Of a stretch of DNA of 64,000 nucleotides, positions 19,087 through 29,180 are shown piece by piece. A program made the translations under genes and the position numbers. The notes beneath the pieces are model-generated. The model was given only the letters and a program-made list of their open reading frames with translations. It was not told the DNA's origin and did no database searches. Within the stretch, counting starts at the first letter, position 1. Each line of letters starts with the position of its first letter. This DNA comes from Poriferisodalis sp965226645 (GTDB taxonomy: Bacteria; Actinomycetota; Acidimicrobiia; Acidimicrobiales; Poriferisodalaceae): the NCBI GenBank assembly GCA_965226645.1, contig CBDDDL010000004.1, forward strand, positions 558,001-622,000, read 5' to 3'.

Positions 19087-22000
19087 ATGAGTGTTCGCTG
19101 CAGGAAATGCTTGGGAACGCCAATTCTCGTCGCAGCAACCCTGCTCACCGTGTTGTGCATTCCGGTGGCATCATCCGTGTCGTCCTCGGTATCAACCGGC
19201 CTCGCGGGAGCGGCACTTCCACGGGAGGGTCATCGGCCGCCTGGTGAGGCGAGTGGGATCCTGCCGGGAGATCGAGACAGCGTGGTGGCGACGACGCTCG
19301 CCAGCAGCAGGTCGTCCATTTCCGGGCGCGCGGAGAGCGAACCGGTTCCCTCGATAACAGTGCGTACTCTCGTCTCGGGATTGACGATTCCATGGGACAT
19401 CGCGTTTACTCCCAATGGGACGATGCTGTACACCCAGCGGTCAGGGGTGCTGTCTAGTCGGCTCAAGGACGGAACCGTCCGAACCGTCACTGCGGACATG
19501 AGCGATCTGTTTGCCAGCGGTGAGACCGGGCTGATGGCGATCGTTGTTGATCCGGAATTTGAGACCAATCGTCGCTTCTACACATGCCAGGGCCACTCCG
19601 GCCCCGAGGTGCAGGTGATCGCATGGACCATGAACAGTGACTTCTCGGTGGCGACGCGTGCCAGTGATCCGCTCGTAGGCGGTATTCCTGCGGATGCATC
19701 TGATGGCCGTCATGGCGGATGCCGGCTGCGGTTCGGCCCTGCGGGCTATCTGTGGATAGCTACCGGCGATGCCGCTGTCGGCACTCACCCTCAGGACGCA
19801 TCCTCGCTCGGCGGCAAGGTTCTGCGCGTCAACTCCGCTACGGGTACAGCGGCAGACGGGAACCCCACTGCGGGTTCACTTGTGTATTCCTACGGCCACC
19901 GCAATGTGCAGGGTCTTGCGCTGCGCCCGGGCACCAACGAGATGTGGTCGATCGAGCATGGCCCCACTTTCGACGATGAGATCAATCTGCTCGTAGCAGG
20001 AGGCAACTACGGCTGGGATCCCGTGCCGGGTTACGACGAGTTGGTCTCCATGACCGATACGACCAAATTCCCAGATGCCGTCGAGGCCAAATGGTCGTCG
20101 GGGAACACCACGTACGCCACCAGCGGCGGGGTCTTCCTCGACGGGGACATCTGGGGGGCATGGGAAGGCCGGCTGGCTGTGGCCACTCTCAAGGACCGAA
20201 GACTGCGCCTGTTCGAATTCGACGACGATGGCACCTACGCGGGCCAGAACTCGCCGAGTGCTCTGAAAAACTTATATGCGCGTTTTCGAACGCCGATACT
20301 GGGACCCGACGGGGCTTTGTACATCACCACCTCGAACGGTTTCGGCAACGATCAGATCCTGCGGGTTACGCCGAAGCAGGCGCCTGCCTTTGCGCAGGAC
20401 TCCTACGCCGTCAGCGTCGCTGAAAGCACTGCAGCCGGCATTGTCGTCGCCAGTGTCGACGCGCAGGACTTCAACCATGATTCGTTGACGTTCTCGCTGA
20501 GAGGAGCCGACGCTGCGCTGTTTCGCATATCTGACAACACAAAAGCCGAAATCGAGCTCAATTCCGCACTTGATTTCGAGATGGACAGATCGCATGAAGT
20601 CACTGTCGTCGCAACCGACACGGACAATATGTCTGCTACGACGACGTTGACGGTGACCGTCACCGACGTCAACGAGCCATCGAACATCACAGGACCGCCT
20701 GCCAAGAACTTCCCCGAGAACAGCACAGCCACGATCGCCGACTACAGCGCCAACGACCCCGAGGAGAAAGAGAGGGTGACGTGGTCGCTGTCGGGCACCG
20801 ATGACGGGTTCTTCGAGATCGATTCGAACGGGGTGCTGCGGTTCAAGCGGTCGGAAGACCCGCCCGATCGGGAAGCGACGCGCGGGAACACCTACGACGT
20901 CACGGTTGAGGCATCTGATGGCAAAGACGCCCATGGCAATGCCGACACATGGGTCGATGACAGGTTCGAAGTGACGGTCACCGTCACCGATGTCGACGAA
21001 GCCCCGGTGATCACTTCGGGACCGACCAGCGAAAGTGTCGCTGAGGGGCATGCCGGCGAAGTCGCCCGGTTCGATGCGGGTGATCCTGAAGGGGCCGAAG
21101 TCATCTGGTCGCTGTTGGGCACCGACCGGGAGGACTTGCTGATCGGACGGACGTCTGGCGTCGTGGAGTTCGCTGCCTCGACCGATTTCGAAGCACCGGC
21201 TGATTCGGGGCGGAACAACTCCTATGTGGTGACTGTGCAGGCCTCCGACGGCCGGCTGACCGCGACGCGACCGCTGGCGGTGACGGTGACCGACGTGGCT
21301 GAGGATGGTGCTGTGTCGCTCTCGTCGAGCCAACCTCAGGATGGAACACGGTTGACAGCGACGCTGAGTGATCCCGACGGCGGAATCGTCGGCACGACGT
21401 GGACCTGGGAGCGTCGCCACAAGGACCAGTCGAATTGGGTCTCGGTCACCGGGGCGACGACGAGTACCGCTTCGTCGTCGTACACACCGGCGATCAGCGA
21501 TGAGGATTACTTCTTGCGGGTGACAGCGTCGTATACGGATCGCGAGAGCAGAGGGCAGCAAACGCAGCCGCAAAGGTCGGCGCAAGCGGTCTCGGCCAAC
21601 CCGGTTCGGTTGAATCCCGACACCAACCACGCCCCTGAGTTCGCAGATGATGCCGTCACGAGATCAATCCCGGAGAACTCGCCGCCGGGAACCGATATTG
21701 GAGCGCCTGTCACGGCCACCGATCGCGACCCCGGAGATCAGGACGACTTGAGGTACTCGCTGCGAACCTCCGACAAGGCGTACTTCGGAATCGATTCGGG
21801 TACGAGGCAATTGCAGTCCAAACAGGGCGTGGTCTTGGATCACGAAACCAGGTCGACCTATGTGGTCATGGTGACCGCAAGCGACCCCTCGCTGGCGACC
21901 GACACTCAACGGGTCACCATCACGGTGACAAACGTCGACGAGCGGCCGACGATCTCGGGACCGACGGCGCCGGCCTACGCCGAGGATCGCATCGATACTG

Positions 22001-23850
22001 TGGCGAGATACACGGCGAAGGACCCTGAGGGCGAGGACGTCACCTGGTCGCTTGACGGACCCGACCTCAACGAATTCGAGATCGATGCCGACTCCGGCGT
22101 TGTGACATTCAAGAACCAGCCGGACTTCGACACCGCAATCGACAACGACTACGAGATCACAATCCGAGCTTCCGACCGAACCCAGCCACAGCACGGGACG
22201 CTCGACGTGACGGTCCGGGTCACACCGGTGAACGAGCCACCAGCCGTCAGCGGCCTCATGAGCGTCGCATGGCAGGAGAACCGCGAAGGGACGATACACG
22301 CCTATTCGGCAAGCGATCCGGAGGGCGTGGCAGCCGAGTGGTCGCTCAGCGGCCGCGACAAGGGAGACTTCAAGATTGACATCGCCGGCGAGTTGAGATT
22401 CGTCGAACCGCCCGACCACGAACAGCCCGCCGACGCGAATCAGGACAATGCGTACGAAGTCACCGTGCGTTCCTTCGACGGCACACACTACGGCGAACTC
22501 GCCGTCACGGTGACCGTCACCGACCAGAACGAGAGCGGGACCTTGGAGCTGTCGAACACGCTGCCCAGCGTCGGCTCGCCGTTGAACGCCATCTTGATGG
22601 AACCCGATGCACCGGTGACTGATTACCAATGGTCGTGGTGGCGTTCCGACGACCAGATCTTCTGGGATGAAATAGACGGGGCAGCCGGCGCCAGCTACCG
22701 GCCGGTCGCAGCCGACGTCAGCAAATGGCTCCAAGCGCGCGTCACCTACAGCGACCCGTTTGGCTCCAGCGATCTCGATGCCACGTCGGTCAACACGGTG
22801 CAGGCGATGGCAGGTCCGATTCGGCGTACAGGCCCCACCGGCCCCACCGGTCCCGGTGGCGGCGGCGGCGGCGGCGATTTTGATGTCGGGTTTGCAACTT
22901 TTGTGGTGGCCAACGGATGGAGTCCTGCCGATGTGGGGGTGGCGTCGGTGCATGCGGCGCGTACCGATAGCGCGGTGGTGGTGTACACCGCGGGTGGCGA
23001 GCTGTCGGAGGAGACGAGGGTGTTGCTGAGGGAGGCATCGCCCGCTGAGGTCGTCATTGTCGGCGGCGCTGCGGCGGTGTCGCGCGACGTCCGCACGCAG
23101 ATCAGCGCTGCGTCACCCGAGTCCGGCCTTTCACGCATCACCGGCGCGGATCGTGCCGACACCGCTGCGGGGGTAGCGCGGCAGATCCTGGGTGGGCCTT
23201 CTGATGCAGGCCGGATCACGCTGGTGGTGGCCAACGGCTGGTCCCCGCCCGATATCGGCGCGGCCGCAGCACTGGCAGCGCGCAGTGGCCGCTCGGCGGT
23301 GCTGTACACCGAGCGCGGCGGGCTGCCTGAGGCGTCGGCTGCGCTGCTGCGCGACTACCAGGTGGCGCGGGTGATCCTCATTGGGGGCACTGCTGCGATC
23401 AGCGCCGAGGTGGAGGACGCGATCGCCGCATCGGCGAACGAGGCCAGCGTCTCGCGGCTGATGGGTGCTGATCGCATCGACACCGCCGCCCAGGCAGCTC
23501 GGCGCGTGCTCGGCAACCCTGCCGCTGCACCCGATGGCCTGACGCTGGTGATCGCGAACGGCTGGTCCCCACCCGATGTCGGCGTCGCCGCTGCGCTCGC
23601 GGCTGCCACCGAGAACGCTGCCGTCGCCTACACAGGGCGAGCTTCACTGCCGGAGGTGACCGCAGCGCTCATACGCGACTATCGCCCCACCCAGATCATC
23701 ATCACTGGCGGCAGCGCAGCCGTCCACAACGACGTGCGCACCGCCATCACCAGCACCGCGCCCGAGGGAGCGGACATCCGCCGCATCACCGGCCGGACCC
23801 GCACCGACACCGCCGCCCGCGCCGCGCGACGCATCCTCGCGAATCTCTGA
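19087..23850 (+). CDS. secreted PQQ-type sugar dehydrogenase domain fused to cadherins and CWB2 repeats
   Basis: 1587 residues from ATG 19087, chosen because MSVRCRKCLGTPILVAATLL begins a normal signal peptide. About residues 85-430 form a glucose/sorbosone dehydrogenase-type six-bladed propeller (PF07995). Supporting motifs are GLTIPWDIAFTPNG, GRHGGCRLRFGPAGYLWIATGD (catalytic-type His in GRHGG), YGHRNVQGLA, EHGPTFDDEIN and GGNYGWDPV. The enzyme class oxidises aldose sugars with PQQ. Five cadherin-like repeats, one Ig-like domain, further cadherin-like repeats and a second Ig-like domain follow (about 430-1250), mostly separated by VTDVxE junctions. A collagen-like GPTGPTGPGGG hinge (near 22830-22880) precedes three CWB2 repeats to the C-terminus. 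It is therefore a wall-anchored oxidoreductase. Substrate and electron acceptor cannot be read from the sequence. Confidence 0.9.
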   Translation: MSVRCRKCLGTPILVAATLLTVLCIPVASSVSSSVSTGLAGAALPREGHRPPGEASGILPGDRDSVVATTLASSRSSISGRAESEPVPSITVRTLVSGLTIPWDIAFTPNGTMLYTQRSGVLSSRLKDGTVRTVTADMSDLFASGETGLMAIVVDPEFETNRRFYTCQGHSGPEVQVIAWTMNSDFSVATRASDPLVGGIPADASDGRHGGCRLRFGPAGYLWIATGDAAVGTHPQDASSLGGKVLRVNSATGTAADGNPTAGSLVYSYGHRNVQGLALRPGTNEMWSIEHGPTFDDEINLLVAGGNYGWDPVPGYDELVSMTDTTKFPDAVEAKWSSGNTTYATSGGVFLDGDIWGAWEGRLAVATLKDRRLRLFEFDDDGTYAGQNSPSALKNLYARFRTPILGPDGALYITTSNGFGNDQILRVTPKQAPAFAQDSYAVSVAESTAAGIVVASVDAQDFNHDSLTFSLRGADAALFRISDNTKAEIELNSALDFEMDRSHEVTVVATDTDNMSATTTLTVTVTDVNEPSNITGPPAKNFPENSTATIADYSANDPEEKERVTWSLSGTDDGFFEIDSNGVLRFKRSEDPPDREATRGNTYDVTVEASDGKDAHGNADTWVDDRFEVTVTVTDVDEAPVITSGPTSESVAEGHAGEVARFDAGDPEGAEVIWSLLGTDREDLLIGRTSGVVEFAASTDFEAPADSGRNNSYVVTVQASDGRLTATRPLAVTVTDVAEDGAVSLSSSQPQDGTRLTATLSDPDGGIVGTTWTWERRHKDQSNWVSVTGATTSTASSSYTPAISDEDYFLRVTASYTDRESRGQQTQPQRSAQAVSANPVRLNPDTNHAPEFADDAVTRSIPENSPPGTDIGAPVTATDRDPGDQDDLRYSLRTSDKAYFGIDSGTRQLQSKQGVVLDHETRSTYVVMVTASDPSLATDTQRVTITVTNVDERPTISGPTAPAYAEDRIDTVARYTAKDPEGEDVTWSLDGPDLNEFEIDADSGVVTFKNQPDFDTAIDNDYEITIRASDRTQPQHGTLDVTVRVTPVNEPPAVSGLMSVAWQENREGTIHAYSASDPEGVAAEWSLSGRDKGDFKIDIAGELRFVEPPDHEQPADANQDNAYEVTVRSFDGTHYGELAVTVTVTDQNESGTLELSNTLPSVGSPLNAILMEPDAPVTDYQWSWWRSDDQIFWDEIDGAAGASYRPVAADVSKWLQARVTYSDPFGSSDLDATSVNTVQAMAGPIRRTGPTGPTGPGGGGGGGDFDVGFATFVVANGWSPADVGVASVHAARTDSAVVVYTAGGELSEETRVLLREASPAEVVIVGGAAAVSRDVRTQISAASPESGLSRITGADRADTAAGVARQILGGPSDAGRITLVVANGWSPPDIGAAAALAARSGRSAVLYTERGGLPEASAALLRDYQVARVILIGGTAAISAEVEDAIAASANEASVSRLMGADRIDTAAQAARRVLGNPAAAPDGLTLVIANGWSPPDVGVAAALAAATENAAVAYTGRASLPEVTAALIRDYRPTQIIITGGSAAVHNDVRTAITSTAPEGADIRRITGRTRTDTAARAARRILANL

Positions 23851-23853
23851 TCC

Positions 23854-23873
23854 GCCGCATCCTTGGGTGCGGC
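23854..23873 (+). terminator. hairpin just after the sugar dehydrogenase fusion gene
   Basis: GCCGCA and TGCGGC pair around CCTTGGG, starting four bases after the TGA. No T-run follows, so it is a weak candidate for termination. Confidence 0.3.
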
Positions 23874-23957
23874 CCTGACCCGAACGTCAGGTCGCTGCGA
23901 ACTGGGCGCCCCGGCGGTTCTGCTGGCCGGGATTAGCATCGTGGCGAGGTGGATCTC

Positions 23958-24947
23958 ATGAACAGATCCGAGCTGAGACAATTGGAATCTGCCGTGGACA
24001 TGAGCTTCCTGGCTCCGCCTGGTGCAGTCATGGACTGGCGGCGCGTTCTGCTGACAAACCTCGCCGACAGCGCAGGTCTCTTGGACCGGCTGCCGGCCAC
24101 AGCTGCAGAACTCGCCGCACAGCTCAATCTCGACCCAAAATCGATCCGGATCAACTTGGAGGCGCTGACCGCCTGGCAGGTGATTGAGAGCACCGACGGC
24201 AACTTCGCTGCGGGCCCGGAATTTCCCACTGACAGCGATCGACAGCTCATCCGCCAGCACGCGCAAGTCCTGTCCCGGTGGGCCGCAGAGCTCCCGGACC
24301 GCATGGCCGACCCGATAGGCGGCAAGCGCGAGCCGCGTACATCGGCGGAAATCGCTGAATGGCTCGAAGCGCTCGGGCCACGAGCGAGGCATCACGCCCC
24401 GGCTGTCATCGACATGTGCCTCGAAGCGTTCCCGAGTGCCAAGACTGTCCTCGATGTCGCCGGGGGGCACGGCGAATACGCCATCGAAGCGGCGAGCCGC
24501 GGACTCGACGTGACGATGATCGACCTTCCCGCCGTCATCGGATCGGTGTGTGAATGGCCTCGAGTGCGCAAGTCGGGCATCAACCTTGTCGGCGGCGACG
24601 TCTTCGAGACCGAGGTCACCGGCAGCTTCGATCTTGTTCTGTGCTTCGGGTTCACTCACACACAGTCTCCGGAACGCGTGGGGACGTTGTTTCGCCGATT
24701 GGCGGCAGTCACCTCCGACGGCGGCGGAATCGCAATCAAGACGTTCATTCGGGGAGCCAGTCCGGCGACGTCTATTTTCGCCGTCCAGAAGCTGGTCGCC
24801 GGCAACAACGGCGACACGCACACGCTCGACCGATACACGCAGTGGCTCGTCGATGCAGGCTTCGACGAGCCCCGGCTGGTTGACCGCGATGCCCCGACGC
24901 TGCTGCTCGCAAACTTCGGCGACCGTCGCCCCGACGCGACGCGCTGA
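23958..24947 (+). CDS. SAM-dependent O-methyltransferase (methyltransferase family 2 type)
   Basis: 329 residues. ATG 23958 is preferred over the in-frame GTG at 23949 because GAGG at 23946-23949 lies eight bases before it. The N-terminal half is a winged-helix dimerisation domain typical of plant-type O-methyltransferases (LPATAAELAAQLNLDPKSIR). The SAM-binding motif I is VLDVAGGHGEYAIEA (about residues 165-180), followed by the acidic MIDLPAVI and the GGDVFETE and FDLVLCFGF strands. Such enzymes methylate hydroxyl groups on small aromatic or polyketide-like molecules. Adjacent genes give no pathway, so the substrate is unknown. It is cytoplasmic, with no signal peptide, and convergent with the FN3/PPC gene on its right. 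Confidence 0.85.
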   Translation: MNRSELRQLESAVDMSFLAPPGAVMDWRRVLLTNLADSAGLLDRLPATAAELAAQLNLDPKSIRINLEALTAWQVIESTDGNFAAGPEFPTDSDRQLIRQHAQVLSRWAAELPDRMADPIGGKREPRTSAEIAEWLEALGPRARHHAPAVIDMCLEAFPSAKTVLDVAGGHGEYAIEAASRGLDVTMIDLPAVIGSVCEWPRVRKSGINLVGGDVFETEVTGSFDLVLCFGFTHTQSPERVGTLFRRLAAVTSDGGGIAIKTFIRGASPATSIFAVQKLVAGNNGDTHTLDRYTQWLVDAGFDEPRLVDRDAPTLLLANFGDRRPDATR

Positions 24948-25028
24948 AGCAAGAGAGCCGTGCCGCTGACGACCAGACGCTCGGCATCTGGGCCGATCGC
25001 GCTGCCGATGAGAGCCTGCAGCTGCTTC

Positions 25029-28000
25029 CTAGTCCTGCGTTGAGGACACCAGGCCCGACGGAGCCGGGTAGACCACCTCGCCGTCAACGAGGACCCCCAC
25101 CCGCACCTTGTAGGTGCCGAGCTTGGTGCCGACGTAGGAGACCAGTTCCGAGCCCACCTCGATGTAGTAGGTACCGTCCTGAATCGGAGTGAAGCGCTTC
25201 CGGCTGTCGTAGCCCGTCCCGCCGTTGCTGTTGGCGGTGCCCGCAAGCCGCACACCGCTCGAGTCGCGGATGCCGAGCAGGTGCGGACTGCGCAGCGAAC
25301 CCGCCCCCGAGCTCGCCCCCTTCAGATCGATCTGGTAAGTCGTGCCGGCCTCGAGATCGACCGCGAACCAGTCCTCGTCGTCGGGACGGCCATCGTTGAC
25401 TCCGTCGAATTGGATCTCGCCGTTGACCGATCCGCCGACACCGACTGTTCCGGCGGTGTCGGTCTCGGCGCCGAAGTCGTCGATCACTTCGCTCACCGCG
25501 ACGCTGTAGTCGCCGACGTCGTCGTAAAAGTCGTTCACGGAGAAGTAGTAGGTGCCGTGCTGGGGCGCAACGAAGAACCCGATCGCGTGGCCGCCGTCGT
25601 AGCCGCCTGAGTTGGGCATCCGTTGGCCGTCCGAGTCATGGATTGCGTCCAGGTTCGGGGCGTCCAGCGGGCTGTGGCTGCCCGAGACGTAGCGGCTCCT
25701 CACATCGGACCGGTACATCTTGTCGGCTTCGAGCACGACCGCGAACCAGTCGCGGTCGGTCTTGAAGTCGATGACGCCCTCGGCCGCGGGGCCGCCGACC
25801 TCGACCGCCCCGCTCGTGATGGTGGCCGCCGCGAAGTCGTCGTCGACCTCGGCCACCGACAGGCTGTAACCGACCAAGAGGCCGTATCGTTCCCTGACCC
25901 CTAGGTAGTAAGTGCCGTCGGTCTTCGGCTCGAAGTAGCTCAGCCTGTCCAGGTCGTCGTTCCGGTCGGAGACGATGCTGCCGGTCGAGTCGTAGATCCC
26001 GTACACGATCAGTCTGCTCGTGCCGGGCCCGTCGCCGCGCAGTTTCAGCTCGTAGCTCTTGCCGGCCTCGAAATCGGCCGAGAACCAGTCGCGGTCGAAG
26101 TAGTAGCTCAGCTCGCCAGTGGTCGAACCGCCGACCTCCACGGCCCCGGCGGTCTCGGTCGTGGCCGTGAAATCGTCGAATACTTCGCTCACCGACACCC
26201 TGTACGTTCCGCTCTCGGAGGCGTTGACGACGAAGCTGCCCGTGCCCACGTAGTGGGTACCGTTCTCGGTCGGCACAAAGAACACCTGTTCCTTGCCGAT
26301 CCAGAATGTCTGGTACAGCGAGAACGCACCGCGAATACGCTCGCCGCTCGAGTCGCGAATCGAAAAGATCCTCGGAACCCGCAGCGTGCCCGTGCCCCAT
26401 TCGCTGCCGGTCACCTCGATCTGGTACATCCGACCGGCCTCGAATTCGACCGCGAACCAGTCGCGGTCGGTACCGGTGTGAGCTTCGGTCATGAGCCAGC
26501 TGCCCACGGCGATTCTGCCGGTGGTGCTGATGTCGGCGGCATAGTCGCCCATCTCCGTCTGGGGCGGATCGGTGACATCCGGAATGGGCGCCTCGTCGTC
26601 CTCGGGGAGTTCGTCCTCAGAGAAGTCGTCCTCGGGGAAGTCGTCCTCGGTCGGCAGCGGGTTGGCGTGCGTCGCGCTGTAGCTCAGCGTGTAGCCGCCC
26701 GTGCCCGCCTCTTGTGCCTCGAGGCGCACGTAGTACGTACCTGCCGCGAGATCAGCTTCCAGTGATTCGTCTGCGGGCCCTGGCGTGCGGCTCTCGTACA
26801 GCACGAGGCCATCGGGATCCTCAACGAAGAGGTCGGCGTCGGCCGATTGGGCGCTCACGTCCAACCTCACCCTCTTGGTGCCGATCAGCTCGAAGCGGTA
26901 GCACACCACGGCATCAACGCTGCCGTCGAAGGAACCGCTGTCGAATCGGGAGTCGCGAAAGTCGGTGATGTCGCCGAGATCGATCGCGTTGTCGTGGCAC
27001 GACGACACGTCGCGTTCGACCGCGGCGGCGTACACACGGGTCACGGTGCCGTCTTGTGAGGTGACCGTGACGGTCACCTCCGTTGTCGGCGCCGGGTCGT
27101 CCGCTGTGGGCTCGATCAGGCGGATCTGGTGGCCGGACCGGCCCGGGTCGGCGTCCTCCGGAACAATGAGCACGGTGGCGACACCGCTGGCCGTCTCGGC
27201 CGCCAGGGTCACCGAGTCCACGCCGTCGTCGGCGGTCACCGAATATTTATGGACATCGTCGGCGAACTTCGGGGCCAGAACCCCGCCGCGTACATCGAGC
27301 GACGACAGCGAACCGTCCGCGGCGCCCGGCCCGACGGCCACAGCCCGCGCGTCGGCGCGCAGGCCCCGACCGTCGCTCGAGCACACCGCTTCGGGCAGCG
27401 CGCAATCCGACACCGCGGGCAGCGACACCGCCACATCGCCCGCCCCCAAAGGCCGCAAGCTCACAACCCAACGCTTCAGCGACGCCGGCGAGTACCGGCG
27501 CACATCTACGATCTCGGCGCCGGCCACGGCCAAGGCATCATCTTCGAGCCTCCGTGCGTCAACCACCAGATCCGCCTCGTCGAAGACCAGAACCACCTCG
27601 AACTGCGACTCGCCGTCATGAGACGCCGGCATATCCCGGAAATGCGCAGACGGCGGCGCCGGCGGCCTGCCCGATACCGCACCCGAACCGCCCATAGCGA
27701 TACTCAAATCAACCTCATCGCCCACAGACCACCCCATCGGCCCCGAAGGCCACCAATAACGCCCCGCCGCCGCGATCACCTGCTCGAAACTTTCGCTGCC
27801 GACAAATTCTCGGCCGCCCACCCGGAACACAAAATCACGCGGCAGCTCACGTGACAGCCCCAACACCAACCCACCGTGATCAAGCACTGCCTGCACCCCG
27901 ACAGTCACGCCATCCACCACGAACTCATCAACAGACAACGAAGGCCCAGAACTCACGAACCTCGAATAACCCGAAGACGTCGAAGACATCCCCACAAAAT

Positions 28001-28808
28001 CTCCCACCGACAACACCGACGACCAGACCACCTCAAACTCGGGCTCGCCAGCAGTCACGAGCCCAAGCACCTCCGGATCCGGCGCCACAGGCGTGCCAGC
28101 ATTGAACCACCGACTCCAGTTGCTCAACCCGGTCGCGCTGCGAGCCTTGACGCGGTACACATAACGCCGCTCAGGCTCCACCGAATCGTCCGTGAACCCG
28201 GTGACGGCATCGCCGGTGTCGCCTTCGATCACGCTGAATTGCCCGACCCCTTGCAAGGCCTTGTCGCGGCGGTACACCCGATAGCCGACCACCGAAGCGT
28301 CGCCCGGATCATCCCAGGCCAATACCACCGAGTCGTGGCTAACAGCGCCAGCCAACCCCGTCGGCTTAGCGGGCGCTGGCCCCGGCGCAGCGGGCGTGTC
28401 GGCATTGAACCACCGACCCCAGTTGCTCAACCCGGTCGCGCTGCGAGCCTTGACGCGGTACACATAACGCCGCTCAGGCTCCACCGAATCGTCCGTGAAC
28501 GCGGTGACGGCATCGCCGGTGTGATCCACCAGCACGCTGAATTCCCCGATCCCCTGCACGGCCCTGTCACGTCGAAGCACCTGATAGCCGATCACAGCGG
28601 GGTCACCGGGATCGTCCCAGCTCAGCTCTGCCCGATCCCAGCTCACAGTTCCGCCCAGACCAGTCGGCACGGACGGCGCCGCGTCCTGCGACGCCGAAGG
28701 AACCGCACCAACAGGTGCCGCGGCCAACAACACCGCCATCACAGCCGCCAGCAGCCGCGCACCCCAGACTCGACGCGCGCGACGGCGACCCCACCCAAGA
28801 AGATCCAT
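25029..28808 (-). CDS. secreted FN3 and pre-peptidase C-terminal (PPC) domain protein
   Basis: 1259 residues. ATG 28808 is supported by GGGAG seven bases upstream and by the signal peptide that follows (MDLLGWGRRRARRVWGARLL, then AAVMAVLLAAAPVGA). Two FN3 domains (about 40-225) are nearly duplicated at DNA level (about 28090-28200 and 28395-28505). A SwmB-like or Ig-like middle part follows (about 230-560), then a PPC domain with CYRFELIGTKRVRLDVSAQS (about 620-720), an acidic PEDDFSEDELPEDDE linker, and five PPC-type repeats to the C-terminus. Each of those repeats carries a (D)RDWFAVxxEAGxxYxI core and a GTYYxxV strand. PPC domains usually aid secretion or bind surfaces; no protease domain is present. 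It is divergent from the related gene at 29181 and shares its promoter region. Confidence 0.88.
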   Translation of the reverse strand: MDLLGWGRRRARRVWGARLLAAVMAVLLAAAPVGAVPSASQDAAPSVPTGLGGTVSWDRAELSWDDPGDPAVIGYQVLRRDRAVQGIGEFSVLVDHTGDAVTAFTDDSVEPERRYVYRVKARSATGLSNWGRWFNADTPAAPGPAPAKPTGLAGAVSHDSVVLAWDDPGDASVVGYRVYRRDKALQGVGQFSVIEGDTGDAVTGFTDDSVEPERRYVYRVKARSATGLSNWSRWFNAGTPVAPDPEVLGLVTAGEPEFEVVWSSVLSVGDFVGMSSTSSGYSRFVSSGPSLSVDEFVVDGVTVGVQAVLDHGGLVLGLSRELPRDFVFRVGGREFVGSESFEQVIAAAGRYWWPSGPMGWSVGDEVDLSIAMGGSGAVSGRPPAPPSAHFRDMPASHDGESQFEVVLVFDEADLVVDARRLEDDALAVAGAEIVDVRRYSPASLKRWVVSLRPLGAGDVAVSLPAVSDCALPEAVCSSDGRGLRADARAVAVGPGAADGSLSSLDVRGGVLAPKFADDVHKYSVTADDGVDSVTLAAETASGVATVLIVPEDADPGRSGHQIRLIEPTADDPAPTTEVTVTVTSQDGTVTRVYAAAVERDVSSCHDNAIDLGDITDFRDSRFDSGSFDGSVDAVVCYRFELIGTKRVRLDVSAQSADADLFVEDPDGLVLYESRTPGPADESLEADLAAGTYYVRLEAQEAGTGGYTLSYSATHANPLPTEDDFPEDDFSEDELPEDDEAPIPDVTDPPQTEMGDYAADISTTGRIAVGSWLMTEAHTGTDRDWFAVEFEAGRMYQIEVTGSEWGTGTLRVPRIFSIRDSSGERIRGAFSLYQTFWIGKEQVFFVPTENGTHYVGTGSFVVNASESGTYRVSVSEVFDDFTATTETAGAVEVGGSTTGELSYYFDRDWFSADFEAGKSYELKLRGDGPGTSRLIVYGIYDSTGSIVSDRNDDLDRLSYFEPKTDGTYYLGVRERYGLLVGYSLSVAEVDDDFAAATITSGAVEVGGPAAEGVIDFKTDRDWFAVVLEADKMYRSDVRSRYVSGSHSPLDAPNLDAIHDSDGQRMPNSGGYDGGHAIGFFVAPQHGTYYFSVNDFYDDVGDYSVAVSEVIDDFGAETDTAGTVGVGGSVNGEIQFDGVNDGRPDDEDWFAVDLEAGTTYQIDLKGASSGAGSLRSPHLLGIRDSSGVRLAGTANSNGGTGYDSRKRFTPIQDGTYYIEVGSELVSYVGTKLGTYKVRVGVLVDGEVVYPAPSGLVSSTQD

Positions 28809-28824
28809 CGAATTTCTCCCACCA

Positions 28825-28838
28825 ATAATAGTTCCGAC
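28825..28838 (-). promoter_or_regulatory. GTCGGAAC-TATTAT promoter-like element
   Basis: On the minus strand TATTAT (28830-28825) follows GTCGGAAC and lies 16 bp before the ATG at 28808. The GGGAG ribosome-binding site sits between them, implying a very short leader. Confidence 0.55.
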
Positions 28839-29110
28839 TATCGACGCCGGACTATATCGCGGCCCGGCGAATTCGAGACCGACCAGGACACATCGCCGAG
28901 TCCTGCACAGCCCATCGCCGAGGCTCTCGGCAACGGCCGCCTCGAGACGTTCGCGGCACTGAGGCCATTTCGGCCCGATGCAGAGCGGAAGAGCAACAGC
29001 GCGGGCCATCCGTATCCATCTCGAGCCGCTGAGCGATGACGCTGGTTCTGAAGCTGGTTCCGACGTCTGCGCAAGCCTCGCGACGGCGATGCACCGTCCG
29101 AGTGATGATA

Positions 29111-29124
29111 GTTGTTGCTACTCT
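29111..29124 (+). promoter_or_regulatory. GTTGTTGC-TACTCT promoter-like element
   Basis: TACTCT follows GTTGTTGC and lies 56 bp upstream of the ATG at 29181. It is the divergent partner of the element at 28825-28838. Confidence 0.45.
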
Positions 29125-29180
29125 CTGCAACGATTCACGGACCGCTTCGATGCGCGACCGACACAAGGGAGACAGCACTG

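Larger units (their letters stand above)
28809..29180. other. shared divergent promoter region of two FN3/PPC genes
   Basis: 372 bp. It contains a promoter-like element on each strand (28825-28838 minus, 29111-29124 plus). No gene is visible; reading frames here are extensions of the flanking genes. Confidence 0.6.

Noticed and set aside
28990..29009. ATG 29009 as start of the FN3/PPC gene
   Set aside because: The 67 extra residues show no signal-peptide character, whereas ATG 28808 has a ribosome-binding site and a clear signal peptide.
27876..29039. Plus-strand open frame of 387 codons
   Set aside because: Antisense to the FN3 domains and signal peptide of the 25029-28808 gene.
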